Program-made: the position numbers and the translations under genes
In this document: positions 21,739-33,300 of the stretch, in pieces
How positions within the stretch are numbered: the first letter of the stretch is position 1
Layout of the letters: every line of letters starts with the position of its first letter
NCBI GenBank assembly: GCA_024114885.1
Contig: CP099422.1
Span: forward strand, 1,984,001 to 2,048,000
Origin: Septoria linicola
Lineage: Eukaryota; Ascomycota; Dothideomycetes; Mycosphaerellales; Mycosphaerellaceae
Direction: 5' to 3'
Length of the DNA: 64,000 nucleotides
The notes under the pieces: model-generated
The model's database searches: none
Seen by the model: only the letters and a program-made list of their open reading frames with translations
Told to the model about the DNA's origin: nothing

Positions 21739-22986
21739 TTAGCTGCCGCCAAAAGCCCATAAAAAGGCGCCCAACCCAAAACCGCACAACACAGGTATCG
21801 TCAAGTTGTCGTCGAGTCCCCATAGGTCGATCGCTTCGCTGACACTGGCTACAAGCCCAGCGACCACCGACATGACGGCTAAGGCGACAGGCCCTTCTAT
21901 CGTGGCCTGACTCGTGCTCAGCCCAAGGTATTCTCTTGCAGGCGCAGGAAGTGTAAGCGTGCCCTCAAAGGAGAAGCGATTCACGCCCGAATTATACTCT
22001 GCCGGCGTTCGAGGTGCTATCACGCCCCAGAACAGCACCGCGCTGGCCACACCAACGACGAACGCTGCCAACGAGCCGGCCAAACTCTTCCCTCTCCTTA
22101 TCCTGGGCGTGTATTTCCCCAACAGTCGCCCAAATGTACTCGCTGCAGTATCGCACCAGCTCAGCAGCAACACACTCATCACAGCCACATCTTTCGTGCA
22201 AAAGTACATAGCTGCCCACAGACCTGCGATGTAGCTGATGACTCCATTGAATCGATCGTGCGCTTCACTTTCTCGCATGAAGGCGCCAAGGCAGCGTATG
22301 TAGAAGCGATTGAACTCAGGCCATTTGAAGCGAATGAGATCAACAGAGAATATCGGTATGAGGAGGCCCATGAGTAGAGGATGAATTTGATACGTCTGTG
22401 TGCCTTGCCAGTATATGAAGAGTGTGACGAAACCTATGCTCACGTGTAGGATCTTCCGTGGGATTTCGTGCTTGTGGACGAATGCGCGCCATTCGCGATG
22501 TATAGGAATTAGGCCAAAGGGACTCGGGCTTCGAGAGAGGTTGCGCCAATATGCTGATCCAAAGCCTTGGGGAGCTGCACTTTCCGGGGAGAGTAGGCCG
22601 TTCTCTTTTATGGGCTCTTTCGCGGACCCATTTGTAGACACTGCCTCTTCTACTTCCCGTCTCGTCTTCGCAGTGGGCGGTAGTCCCGTCTTTGCGCCTG
22701 TCGTCACTCCACCATTTGCAGTCATCCGTAGCGCTTCCCCCTTGATGTGCGGACTTCTACTCCTGCTCCGCGCGCGCCTCCCATCAGGATCCGTGTCGTC
22801 GTGCACACCGAGCTCGTTGTGCTTATCGCCGGCATGCTCCTCGATGGGCTCCACGGGAGACGTGACGCGCTTTCCCTTGGATCGCGTCGTCGGTGGGAAG
22901 TAGCCTTCCCTGCCGCTGGTCTCGGACGGCGTCGGCGAAGGGGATATCACTCGCGGCGTGTTCGGAATCTGGTATTGTGACGACAT
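21739..22986 (-). CDS. DGK1: CTP-dependent diacylglycerol kinase Dgk1 (dolichol kinase-like family)
   Basis: A single exon of 415 aa. The first about 160 residues are disordered and Ser/Arg-rich. The membrane domain starts with REWRAFVHKHEIPRKILHVSIGF, the conserved entry to the CTP-transferase fold. It continues through DLIRFKWPEFNRFY and a segment with WCDTAASTFGRLLGKYTP and RRGKSLAGSLAAF, the last part of the nucleotide-binding signature. About six hydrophobic segments and the motif SEAIDLWGLDDNLTIP complete the match. In yeast Dgk1 makes phosphatidate from diacylglycerol with CTP at the ER/nuclear membrane and opposes the Pah1 lipin. Family assignment is firm; the exact lipid substrate is by homology. 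Confidence 0.9.
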   Translation of the reverse strand: MSSQYQIPNTPRVISPSPTPSETSGREGYFPPTTRSKGKRVTSPVEPIEEHAGDKHNELGVHDDTDPDGRRARSRSRSPHIKGEALRMTANGGVTTGAKTGLPPTAKTRREVEEAVSTNGSAKEPIKENGLLSPESAAPQGFGSAYWRNLSRSPSPFGLIPIHREWRAFVHKHEIPRKILHVSIGFVTLFIYWQGTQTYQIHPLLMGLLIPIFSVDLIRFKWPEFNRFYIRCLGAFMRESEAHDRFNGVISYIAGLWAAMYFCTKDVAVMSVLLLSWCDTAASTFGRLLGKYTPRIRRGKSLAGSLAAFVVGVASAVLFWGVIAPRTPAEYNSGVNRFSFEGTLTLPAPAREYLGLSTSQATIEGPVALAVMSVVAGLVASVSEAIDLWGLDDNLTIPVLCGFGLGAFLWAFGGS

Positions 22987-23546
22987 GGCGACTCAGTGTC
23001 GAGTCCGATGGGACGAGTGTCAGCAGTCGCGCAATATGCGCAGTGCGAGTAGCGCCGGAGCCAGGCGGAAGCGATACCAGTCGAATGTGCTAGGTGGAAG
23101 AATCATGCAAGTAGCAAGTCGTTCGCTAATCGCGCAGTATCGTAAGTGATAAGTGCAGACTTTGGCGCGTGCTGATCAGGAAAATGTGAACTCGGACTCG
23201 TGGAATCAAGTTTGACGCGTTGTCGATGACATCGTCCTGATCCGAAGTCCAGCAACACGCTTCTCGTCTCCAGCTGTACCTATGGTCGATATGATCCTGC
23301 ACAGGTATTGACCGATGATTTATGTAGATTCTCCGAAAGATGTGGAGATTGACGAAATGCGAGCCAAAGCATGTCGTCTGGACAACTTTCTTTCGAGAGA
23401 CATGTCTACACATGACACCCCTGTCATTGTCACATGAACCTTCTCGGTTACTGCTTCCGAAATGGAGCTCGGAGGCACTTCTCGCCGTGAATTAGTCGAT
23501 TTGTTGACGCATCGTTCCAAGTTGGACAGTCATATACCGTACAACA
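22987..23546. promoter_or_regulatory. Divergent promoter, DGK1 / HIS5
   Basis: A 560-bp region between start codons on opposite strands. I looked for a Gcn4/CpcA box (TGACTCA), expected for a histidine gene, and did not find a perfect copy. No extra gene is seen. Confidence 0.4.
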
Positions 23547-24931
23547 ATGCCTTTCGATATCACAAAATGCGCGAGGCCTAATATCCTCGCGCTTGAGCCT
23601 TACAGATGTGCTAGAGAGTATGAGTATCATCGCAAGGTCACGGGCCAATGGCTGACACAACATTTCTGAAGTGACTACAAGGATGATGGCACAAATATCC
23701 TCTTGGACGCCAACGAGAATGCCTATGGACCTGGTCTAGCTCTCGCGAACGATGGAAAACTGGCAAACGGCAGCGCATCCAACATTGAGATCGATCTGCT
23801 AGGCCTCAATCGCTATCCTGATCCGTATGAGAAGCTCTTCGAAAGTGACTCATTGCTACATACTGATCGAATGATAGTCACCAGCACGAACTCAAACAGC
23901 ACCTGATAAATCTCAGAAACACTCACGCTCACACTTCGAAGAGTCTCACGCCGGATAATCTGTTCGTTGGCGTTGGCAGTGATGAGGCAATCGATGCCTT
24001 GCTGAGAGCTTTTTGCACACCAGGAAAAGACAAGATCCTGACATGCCCGCCAACATATGGCATGTACGCTGTCTCGGCTCAAGTGAACGATGTTGGCATT
24101 GTCAAAGTGCCGCTCGATGTCGACAATGACTTTGCTGCACAGCCAGAGAAGATCAACGAAGCACTGTCGGCCGATGCATCGATCAAGATGGTCTATCTTT
24201 GCAGTCCTGGCAACCCCACTGGTAGTCTTGTAGACCAAGAAGCTGTGCGTAAAGTGCTGGAGCACCCAACCTGGAATGGCCTCGTTATCCTCGATGAGGC
24301 TTATATCGACTTCGCTCCCGAAGGGTCATCGTTGGCAGAGTGGGTGGCGGAGTGGCCAAACCTGGTCGTTATGCAAACACTGTCAAAGGCATTTGGTCTG
24401 GCTGGTATCCGTCTCGGCGCAGCATTCACGAGTCCTGAAGTGGCGAAACTACTCAACAGCCTGAAAGCACCATATAACATCTCCAACCCAACCTCCCAGC
24501 TCGCCATACAAGCATTGCAGCCGAAGAACCTGGAAGTGAACTACAAGCACCGTGAGCAGATCATCGAGCAGAGGAACCGACTTCTACAAGATATGCCGAA
24601 GATCTCTGGTGTGGGCCGCTTTCGAGGCGGCACTGCAAGCAACTTTTTGCTGGTGGAGCTTACAGATGCAGAGAAGAAGCCTAGCAATGAAGTTGCTTTA
24701 CAGGTGTACGAGAGGTTGGCTGAACGTAGAGGCGTCGTTGTACGCTTCAGAGGAAAGGAGCCCGGCTGTCTAGGCTGCATTCGTATCACTGTTGGCACTG
24801 AGAGTGAAGTAACGCGCTTCCTGAAAGAGGTGAAGAGCGTCTTGGAAGATGTGCACGCGGGTAGAGCGAGTCAGCACTCGAAAGCGCGTGAACAAGAGAA
24901 GGAAAATGATGCAAACGGAATCGTCGCTTGA
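23547..24931 (+). CDS. HIS5: Histidinol-phosphate aminotransferase
   Basis: Three exons (23547-23617, 23672-23824, 23878-24931) give 425 aa. The first intron splits an Asp codon to restore CARDDYKDDG; the second splits a Pro codon to give RYPDPHQHELKQ. Motifs include LDANENAYGPG at the N-terminus, NPTG in CSPGNPTGS, LDEAYIDF with the Asp and Tyr that contact pyridoxal phosphate, and TLSKAFGLAGIRLGA, whose Lys forms the Schiff base and whose Arg binds substrate phosphate. The enzyme converts imidazole-acetol phosphate and glutamate to histidinol phosphate in histidine synthesis. Its length is normal, with a short charged C-terminal tail. Confidence 0.95.
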
Positions 24932-25095
24932 TTAGAAAAAAAAAATATACGGTTTAATCACTTCAGCAGATGCCAAGCACTTTCACGTGAAGTCGCGATC
25001 AACCGAGCAACGTCATCGACGCCTCACGCTTCGTTTCTGCTCTGACTTCGCGTCTGCTCCGCTGCATAACATATTATCTCTCGACTACATTAAAC

Positions 25096-26079
25096 ATGAC
25101 CAACGACTACGAGACGCGTCGTTTGGAAAAGATCAAACAGAACCAGAAGTTGTTGGCCGATCTTGACATCAAGCCTATCATACCGAAGACTACACGACAC
25201 ACAGACAACAAGCCCCCACCCAAGAAGCGCAAGTTAGCTCAAGATACTGCGCCGGCGAGGACTTCAGCTCGAATTGCTGCAGCGCCACCCAAACCAAGCT
25301 ACAACGAAGATGAGATTTCCAAACCCATAGCATTGCCTCGATCGACAATCAAGAAGACTAAGAGCACAAAATCATCCACTCTTGGCTCAATAGTCAAAGA
25401 CGAAGATGAACCTCTCGTGCCGACCAAAGACGTCGACACAATACGCACAGGCTGGTCATCTTGGACCGCGACAGCATCACCGCCAACCAGAGATGCAGAC
25501 CAAGTCATCCACTTCGACGACTATCCCGACTTCACGCCCAATAAGTCTCCTGAGGAAATGCTCCGAGAAGGCTGTTTCGGCGGATCATACTACCGTCCTC
25601 TTCGCTCAAGGAAACTAGGCATCGTAGTCGAAGACGACTGGAAAGAGATCCCTGAAGCCTGGATCTCAGGCCTGAATGTAGAAAGATTCCTTACCAGTCC
25701 AGACTACGACCCTGACGTAAACAAATACAAAGTCGCATGCGGGCAGTCAATCGAAGAATGGGAAGCCGCAGGATGGATTTCGCATGAACATGATGTCAGA
25801 GGATGGTTTCAGTGGTATACACGCTTTTACCAGGGACGAAGGTGCGACGATGATGACAGGCAGGTTTCGCGGTGGAAGAAGTGTGTTGGAGAGACGGGAA
25901 GATGGAGGAGGATGTTGTTGAAGAAGTACGGGCAGGCGGGTGTGAGGACTGTCTTTGATGATGGAGAGGATGAAGAGGGAGTTGAGGTGAGTCCAGTGAT
26001 GCATCAAACTTGTCATCATTGGGCGTTTGAGGTGAGGCAGCAGCACCTGGATGAGTTCTGGGAAGGAGGCGCACGATGA
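25096..26079 (+). CDS. Conserved protein of unknown function (FGGSYYRP / WxQWYxRFxQGRR family)
   Basis: A single exon of 327 aa. The N-terminal YETRRLEKIKQNQKLLADL is a short charged helix seen in many fungal nuclear proteins. A basic disordered region with PPKKRKL, a likely nuclear signal, follows. The conserved C-terminal half contains MLREGCFGGSYYRPL, then WISGLNVERFLTSPDYDPDVNKY, WEAAGWI, GWFQWYTRFYQGRRC and RQVSRWKKC. I recognise this pattern from uncharacterised proteins of fungi and other eukaryotes with no established function. The spacing of Trp and Cys suggests a compact fold. Nuclear location is inferred from the basic cluster only. Confidence 0.75.
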   Translation: MTNDYETRRLEKIKQNQKLLADLDIKPIIPKTTRHTDNKPPPKKRKLAQDTAPARTSARIAAAPPKPSYNEDEISKPIALPRSTIKKTKSTKSSTLGSIVKDEDEPLVPTKDVDTIRTGWSSWTATASPPTRDADQVIHFDDYPDFTPNKSPEEMLREGCFGGSYYRPLRSRKLGIVVEDDWKEIPEAWISGLNVERFLTSPDYDPDVNKYKVACGQSIEEWEAAGWISHEHDVRGWFQWYTRFYQGRRCDDDDRQVSRWKKCVGETGRWRRMLLKKYGQAGVRTVFDDGEDEEGVEVSPVMHQTCHHWAFEVRQQHLDEFWEGGAR

Positions 26080-26261
26080 GCTCGATAGTTGCACGGCATT
26101 GACTGAAATCTCGGACACGACGCGGACTATTGAATGAATCCTCAGAAGCACATTCGTTATGCAATATAGCGCTGCTGTCTGCGCAGTTGTGAATCCGGTC
26201 TATCTGGACCAACGTATAAATAGCTCTCGGCCTCGCGGTCTTGGACAGACAGAAACCAGCA

Positions 26262-26666
26262 ATGTCGGCACCCACAGACCTGCACCACAATCGAGAGCAG
26301 CAACTCCAGCTCAAAAACGAAGAACTCCAGAAACGGTTCCATGACTGGACCACGACACCACAAGCTCACTGCCTGTGTCTACGGTTCTCCTGTCCAGGAA
26401 ACTGCAGCATGAGCACCTTCCAGTACTCAGAGGCTTCCGTGCCCACCGGGGGAACGAGCTTCTGGCTCGAGAGCGACCCACCACCAGAAAAGATCTTTGG
26501 TGCTGACAGGCTCAGTCTGGACGATAAGCCAAATCGGTATGCTCGACAGTCTCCCGACGACTATGTCAGGCAGTTCAGAACGGAGAGACATCAAGTCGAC
26601 AAGAGTGCTTCGAAGAGAGTGAGGAAGGATTTGACAGAGGAGAACGATAAGGGTGAGAGGGATTGA
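26262..26666 (+). CDS. Small hypothetical protein
   Basis: A 134-aa frame starting MSAPTDLHHN, with a short Gln/Glu-rich helix, a Cys-containing centre (CLCLRFSCPGNCS) and a charged C-terminus (RTERHQVDKSASKRVRKDL). The four Cys within 12 residues might bind a metal, but no family is recognised. The gene is compact: it starts 180 bp after the preceding stop and converges on the FAD oxidase gene. Coding is plausible from the ATG context (ccagcaATG) but unproven. Confidence 0.5.
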   Translation: MSAPTDLHHNREQQLQLKNEELQKRFHDWTTTPQAHCLCLRFSCPGNCSMSTFQYSEASVPTGGTSFWLESDPPPEKIFGADRLSLDDKPNRYARQSPDDYVRQFRTERHQVDKSASKRVRKDLTEENDKGERD

Positions 26667-26752
26667 GAGGCTGCACGTAGGGCTCGGCGAGTCGGCTGCT
26701 GGCCAACAGAGTGCTGTGCGGAGGACGTATGGTGAGCATCTTTAATAGCAGC

Positions 26753-28204
26753 TTACACTGTCATTGCCTCAGTGACCTTGCCTCTACCAAGATCAATCCC
26801 CTTATTGAACCTATTCTCAGGATCATACTTCTGCTTAGTTTCTAATAGACGCTCCCAATTCTCGCCGTATACTTCCTCCAAGTTATTCCACTCATGTAAG
26901 AACCCAGCATGATACTCTCCATGAAACGCATCTTTCCCACCAATTTCTGGGCCCACTTTCACAAACTGCTTCATCGCAATATCTTCCACATCGTCCGGAG
27001 CCCCTTCCGGCGCCGTGCCAAGCAGGACTTGCATCACATGTCTCCTCCCTCGAGCATGTGGCCATGCCGTCGACGTAGGAGATTCTACAGAGTTGAATGC
27101 AGCATGCTGCATGAATTCTAGCAAAACGCTACTTCCAACGCCGAAGCCAGGGTGCAAATTGTAGGAATCCTCGTACCATTTGAACGCCCGGATCAGAGTT
27201 TCATCGTCTATGTCGGAAATCATAGCGGCGGAACACCAGAATCTGTTGACGCCTTGGTAGTTTTTGAAGGAATCTGCCATAGCGTTGATCTGCTGGAGGG
27301 TTTGCTCGAATGCTACAACTTCGATGGCGCCAGGAAGCGCGAAAGCCCATGCGAAGCCTGCGTCGCTGCGTGCGTGTGCTTCTCCATTGAAGTCCATCGC
27401 CATAATCGCAATATTTGGGCGTGCGCCTTGATCTGGCTGACCCATGCCGGGTCCTTGGTTGCAGACGTGCATTGAGACTTCTGGGTCTGCGGGCCTGCGA
27501 TGCATGGCTGCTACGGCTTTGGAGGTCTCAGTGAGGGATGAGTACGGAACGGAGATGATGGCACCAAAGAGGTTGCTGGAGACGCGCTTGAGGTGCAATT
27601 TCAGAGCAGACACCCCTTCGAAGTTTCCGCCACCGCCTCGAAGTGCCCGCAAGAGATCGTATTCTCCGTCTTGCTTGGCCCAGACTGTGCGGCCATCGCG
27701 GAGAACGACTTGAGCATCAATCATGTTTTGTGGGTCAGAGATCATGCCGTGCTCGTGGGAGAGCCAGCTGAGACCTCCGACTAGCGGAGCTCCTGTGACA
27801 CCGACCCAGGTACATCGTGCACCAACCACGCCGTACCCTGGTGCTTTGGCTTCAATGAGCTTGTCGAGCTCACCCCACGCAAGACCTGCACCAACAGTGG
27901 CGATCTCCGTGAATGGGTCGAAGTCAAATGTCTTGAAGCCGTGCATGCTGATGATAACATCTTTCGCAGAAGAACCGCCTGTGCCAGTATTGCGAATGGC
28001 AAAGTCGAGAGATGAAGCGTACAAGAATTTGATCACTCCTTGTAGTGTTGGAAGATTGGGCGGAGTGACGACGAGCTTGGGGTTGCCATCTGCCCAGATA
28101 GACCACGGCTCGGCTTGTTCCCTGAATTTTAGCTGTTCTGGTGTGTAGAAGCTTGAGCATATCTGCTTGAGCTGTCCTAGCTCCGATTGCACTGGATGTG
28201 CCAT
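26753..28204 (-). CDS. FAD-linked oxidase, PCMH-type (BBE-like oxidoreductase)
   Basis: A single exon of 483 aa. The PCMH FAD-binding domain covers about 40-215: PKLVVTPPNLPTLQGVIKFLY, then IRNTGTGGSS at the ADP/phosphate site, and later GVTGAPLVGGLSWLSHEHG. The C-terminus YDPENRFNKGIDLG corresponds to the berberine-bridge-enzyme tail. The usual covalent flavin His in the first block (RxGGHS) is replaced by NTGTGGSS, so bicovalent FAD attachment is unlikely. Such enzymes oxidise alcohols, sugars or secondary metabolites. No signal peptide is seen, so it is probably cytosolic. No biosynthetic cluster surrounds it. Confidence 0.85.
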   Translation of the reverse strand: MAHPVQSELGQLKQICSSFYTPEQLKFREQAEPWSIWADGNPKLVVTPPNLPTLQGVIKFLYASSLDFAIRNTGTGGSSAKDVIISMHGFKTFDFDPFTEIATVGAGLAWGELDKLIEAKAPGYGVVGARCTWVGVTGAPLVGGLSWLSHEHGMISDPQNMIDAQVVLRDGRTVWAKQDGEYDLLRALRGGGGNFEGVSALKLHLKRVSSNLFGAIISVPYSSLTETSKAVAAMHRRPADPEVSMHVCNQGPGMGQPDQGARPNIAIMAMDFNGEAHARSDAGFAWAFALPGAIEVVAFEQTLQQINAMADSFKNYQGVNRFWCSAAMISDIDDETLIRAFKWYEDSYNLHPGFGVGSSVLLEFMQHAAFNSVESPTSTAWPHARGRRHVMQVLLGTAPEGAPDDVEDIAMKQFVKVGPEIGGKDAFHGEYHAGFLHEWNNLEEVYGENWERLLETKQKYDPENRFNKGIDLGRGKVTEAMTV

Positions 28205-28573
28205 GGCGTCGCGAACGACTCTTGCGCTGACGCAGATGATCGAGCTAAGATTAGGGTCCTATATCTATGCCAGGCTTCGGGGACATATGTAAATCAAGTA
28301 TGTCGAGTAACCGTTCGAAATTTTACCATCATTTGAACAGGTACGGCTGAGGTGTTGATGTGCGAATCGTAAGCTGAAAGCTAAGCTCGGGCCAGTCGAT
28401 CCTCTGTTATAGGGCGAGCCTGAAGGATTCGGTGTAACTTAAACCGGAGTCACTCATGCTTAGTGGCTGGTCAAAAGTGGTATGCTGAGTAAGGATTATT
28501 TTGGCCTCAGCGATGTAGCCTGAATTGTTTTCTTCCGACGTCTGGTTTTCCGGGCCTTAATGTGGTCGCATCC
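28205..28573. promoter_or_regulatory. Upstream region of the FAD oxidase gene
   Basis: About 370 bp between the FAD oxidase start and the 3' end of the acyl-CoA dehydrogenase gene, both on the minus strand. No gene or repeat seen. Confidence 0.35.
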
Positions 28574-29967
28574 TCAATAGCTGCGAGGTAGGCCAAGCGC
28601 CTTTTCACTGATGAAATTCATTATCATCTCCTGCAATTCTGTCAGCATCCCGCGAGCTCATCGGCGATAAGATTAATGTCACATACCCGGCTAACAGGCG
28701 CAAGTCTAGGCACAAAGCACTCTCGCAAGTATCTTTCCACATGGTATTCGGCAGCGTAGCCCATGCCACCCATGCTCATGACACTTCTCTCGCACGCAGT
28801 GTATGCAGCTTCCGCCGCAACATACTTTGCACTGTTGGCTGCCACGCCTACCTGATGCTGTGTGATGTTCTCGTCGTATTCTGGGTGTTCTGGCGTGCTG
28901 CGATCGTACAGTTTGGCAGCATGGTATGTGGCGAGCTTGGCAGCCTCCAATTGCATGAATGCTGACGCGAGCGGATGCTGGATGGCCTGATTTTGGCCAA
29001 TCGGCCTACCAAAGACAACACGCTCGCGAGCGTAGTCAGTGGCTTTCTTCAAAGCTGCGTAGCCAAGCCCGAGAGCCTCACCAGCGAGCAGACAACGTTC
29101 CGCGTTCATGCCGTGCAGGATGATCTTGAACCCTTTCCCTTCTTCACCAATCAATGAATCCTTGGGCACGAAGTAGTTGTCGAAAAAGACTTGGTTCGCA
29201 TCGACCGCTCGGCCACCCATCTTCTTGATTCGTTTGATTTCGAGTCCAGGATCTGACTTATCGAGATCGATATAGAGCATGCTCAGGCCTTCACTGGGTT
29301 TCTTCACCTCTTCGATCGGTGTCGTTCGGGCAAGGAGGACCATTTTCTGTGCGATTTGCGCATTCGTAATCCAGATCTTCTGTCCAGATATGCGATAGCC
29401 GTCTCCCTCTGGTGTGGCAAGCGTCTTGAGCTTGAGAGTATCAAGTCCAGTGTTAGGCTCTGTCACACCAAAGCACGTTCGCCATTCACCGCTGACGATC
29501 TTCTTGAGAAATCGATCACGTTGCTCGGGCGTGGCGAACTTTGAAACCGGTTGCGTTGCATACACATTGGCATGAATTGACTGTGCACCTGCCATTCCAG
29601 CACCACTCTCCGAGATGGTCTGCATCATCATCGTGGCTTCAGCTATGCCTAAACCTGCTCCACCTAGACTTTCTGGAAGAGCAATCCCCAGCCAGCCATC
29701 TTTGGCAAGAGCAGAGTGTAACTCTCCAGGATACTCGCCGCTGTAATCGTGCTCCATCCAGTAATCATCTGTGAAGTTTGAGCATACTTTGAAGATGGAC
29801 TCTCGAACTGTCATCTGCTCCTCTGTGAATCCAGATGTCTCCATCAGCCGACATCGCGGTGTCATCGAGAAGCTTCGTGTTGTGCATCTTGGTTTATGGA
29901 CAGTCAATGATGAGCGGGAAACATTGCGCAATGCATGGCGAAAAGGTGATATGAGATTCTGTGCCAT
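28574..29967 (-). CDS. Mitochondrial acyl-CoA dehydrogenase
   Basis: Exon 1 (28687-29967) and a short terminal exon (28574-28630) give 445 aa. The gtatgt donor and tgcag acceptor add MIMNFISEKALGLPRSY, a conserved end in fungal homologues. The first about 50 residues (FRHALRNVSRSS, RCTTRSFSM) are Arg/Ser-rich without acidic residues, a mitochondrial presequence. ACAD motifs are TCFGVTEPNTGLD (flavin/substrate), GQKIWITNAQ, and the C-terminal helical domain with ALGLGYAALKKATDYARERVVFG and SMGGMGYAAEYHVERYLRE. The enzyme oxidises an acyl-CoA to an enoyl-CoA and passes electrons to ETF; chain-length or branched-chain preference cannot be read from the sequence. Confidence 0.9.
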
Positions 29968-30380
29968 AGTGAGAAAATTACTGCTAGAGTATAGACTGAA
30001 GGAAAGGGCCAACAACAACTATACTTATGTAGATCGAGACCATTCAAAGGCACGGAAATAAGGTTGAAGTCGAGCAAGACCGAGAGTGAGGAGGCGAAAA
30101 GCACACTTTTGGCCGATCACGTGCAGTCGCTTGCCGGACGCTCTTTCCGAAGCTGATAGCCAAAACAACAATGACGATCAACACGCGCTTCACAACGACA
30201 ACCGCCCACCACCACGACCCGGACGCGACGGACGACGACGACACTGCCGGCCATCTTGGACCATGTACAGCTAACCAACATTGACAGCGTTGAATAATTG
30301 GCGGCGACTCTGGACGCGCAGTGACTGGATCCGGAAGCAGCATAGCAACGCGCACAACACCACTACATAATTCGACAAAA
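29968..30380. promoter_or_regulatory. Divergent promoter, acyl-CoA dehydrogenase / INCENP
   Basis: A 413-bp bidirectional region. Repeated ACAAC/CGAC runs near 30160-30250 give it low-complexity character. No gene is seen. Confidence 0.4.
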
Positions 30381-33300
30381 ATGGCCGCGAGAGGGAAAGC
30401 GATGCCGGTGGGCTCGTCGCAGTGGGTGCAGAACGAGAGAAGTCAGGCGAACGAGTTCATCGAGCAGGATGTCGAGGAGTTTTCGTATAGTGTGCGGAAC
30501 GAGCTCGAATGGCTGAACGAGCACATGGCCGACATCTTCAGCAAGACAGAAGTGTAGGGTGAGCCATATGTAGACGCACTTTATACTCGCTAACAAGCAT
30601 AGAAACTTCGCCGACATGTTCAAGACGCCTGGAAAGCTACGAGGCAAGACTCCACGGACTGCGCGCAAGGTCAACGCTCTGGCGCCTCGACAACCTCTCA
30701 CCGACATCTTCGCGCCGAACGTACCTTCGGCAGCGCCGTCACCTGCAAAGAGTACTGCTTTCTTCGAGAAAGTGTCGCAATTCCAACTGCCGATCAACGA
30801 TGAGAACAGGTCACCACAACATAAGCCAGCTGGACGAGGAACGAGCCCCCAACGTGTTGGCAAGCCTTATCCGTATACCGATTCGGGATACCATGGTATG
30901 ATGACTGAAGACGAGATGGAGCTGGATGCGCAACGAACCGACAGTATCGCGTCTTCCTCGCAAGTCGGCGACCACACATCGAAAGTACCTGTCCGGGACG
31001 ACCAGGCGCCAATCCAGCGACTGCATGATGGGAATGTAGACGACCACGTCATTAGTGATGATTCTTTCGTCTCCGCACAGGAACGGGAAAGTGGTGTTGC
31101 GAATGGTGCTGATGAGCTGATGAGCGATGCTCCCGGGGACACACAGCCATACACGCGTGAAGAGGAGGCAGAGTTGGCTGCAGAAACGCTGCAACAGGAC
31201 GATGTCGTAGCTGTCTACGAAGATGAACCCATGGTGGACGAAGTACAGGAAATCAGACAATCAGATACCGCAACAGAGCGGTCCGAGGCGCCGATCGCCC
31301 ACGAAGTTGACATGGAGGCTGAAGCTGAGGCCGAAGCCGTAGATGTCCAGTCTGATACATCAAGCCCAGAAAAACCGCTGAACCGCAAGAGCAGCTTCAC
31401 ATTCTCGTCTTTGCCGGCACGAGAGCCTCTCACTGCGAAACGAAGTATGGGCCAAACGGAATTGCACCGGAACAGTGTTTTCAACAAATCTATTGGCGCT
31501 CGGCAGACCGAGGGCCAGAACACGGAAGACGCGCAGGATAGAGCGGCAATTGAGGCAAAGGCGCATAACAAGACCACGGCTCAGCTGCTCCATGATCGTA
31601 TCAATATGCTTGGCAAGACAAAGGAGCCACGGCCATCCAAGAGCATCCACCAAATGGCTTCGCTAAGTCAATCTGCTTACCCGCAGCTACCCACGGCCGA
31701 GGAAGAAGATGACCAACGTGAACAGCCAGGCGACTTCAAGTTCCTAGACAAGTCTCTGGAGAAGCCTACAGATATTGTTGAGGACGACGAGGACGACTGG
31801 ATCGCGCCAACCAAGCCCGTCAACACTTTGCAGCACAAGCAATCAGAAGGCGGTCTACAACCCAGTCCGGCGAAGCTGGCTTCTCCAAGACCTGCAATGC
31901 ACAGCAAATCAATTTCTACCACTGACATAGCGTCACCAACTAGAGCAGAGATGACCGACTTGCGGCATCAGAAGGCGATCTCTGTGTCGCATCCAAATCT
32001 CGCGGAAATCCTTGAGTCTACTACACCCACTGCATCGCCCTCGAGAAAAACGAATGATGGGCCCTTAAGTGCCTCCAAGAGCAGGCTTTGGTCGGCGCTA
32101 AAATCTGCAAAGAGCATATTTGCTTCCTCGGCCAGTGCCAGTGCGGCGGCCAAGCTCGAGGCACACAACACTCCAGTGCTGTCGCGCTCTCCAACCCGTG
32201 ACACCGTAGAGCAATCGCACAAGGAGTTTAACATGCCCGGTGCTCTGTGGTCTCAGAAGGATGTTCTCCAAAGCGCTGCTAGAAACAACTCTGTCATCTC
32301 ATTTAGTCCTAGTCGGAAGACACGGCACTCTAATGAAAGCGAGAAGAGGCGCGAGAAAGAGCTCAAAGCTCAGGAAAAGGCTGCGGTGGAGCTCGAGAAA
32401 GCTCGCGAGAAGGAGCGCATCAAAGCTGCGAAATATCAGGCGGAGGAGACAGCAAAGGCCGAGAAGGCTGCCAAAGCTGAAGCCGCAAGGGTCGAAAAGG
32501 AGAGACAGCAGGCGGCCAAGGCTGCCGCGAATGCTCCGAGACCTCAATCAGCGGACAGCGAGAAAGCTTCTGAGAACGAAATGGCTCCCCCGCCACCGCC
32601 GAAGACTAGCATGCTTCCGGCTGGTAAGCTGAGGGCGCCTGGGCGACTCATGAGACCGACCAAGGAGCCTGCGCAAGTCAGACCTGCGCCAATGGCAGTC
32701 CGCATGCCATCACAAGCTCCGCGTGCCGGTCAGGCACCATCTTCGTTCAGCAAGTCACAACACGAAAACTTGGCTTCGTCTACCAGCAGTCATGCTGGGC
32801 CACGCGCTGGATCCGCACAAGGACATCGACCGGGAACTGCGGGTGGCAATGCTCGCGTCAAGGCACTAGAGGCCGCTGCACGCAAAAAGGAGGCCGACGA
32901 GAAGGCTGCTGCGAAGAAAGCCGAGCAGAAACGAGAGCTCGAGCGCAAGCGTGCGGAGAAGGCAGAACAAGAAAAGAGAGCTGAGGAAGAGCGAAAAGCT
33001 GCTGAGCAACAGCGCGCCCTCGAGGCCAGACAGGCCGCTGAACGCAAAGCTGCCGAAAAGCGTGCTGCCGAAGTCCGTAAGCGCGAGCAGGATCGTGCTG
33101 AGCAACAGAGACGAGAGCAAGAACGACTCGATCAACAACGTAAGGAGCAGGATCGCATCGAACAGCAACGCCGGGAAGCCGAGCGCCTCCGGCAAGAAGA
33201 GGACGCTCGCAAGGCTAGGGAGGCACACGATCTGGCTGAAGCCATTCGTCGCGAGCGGACACAGCAAGCTCAGCAGCATCCTCGTGGCGATCTGCCAGGC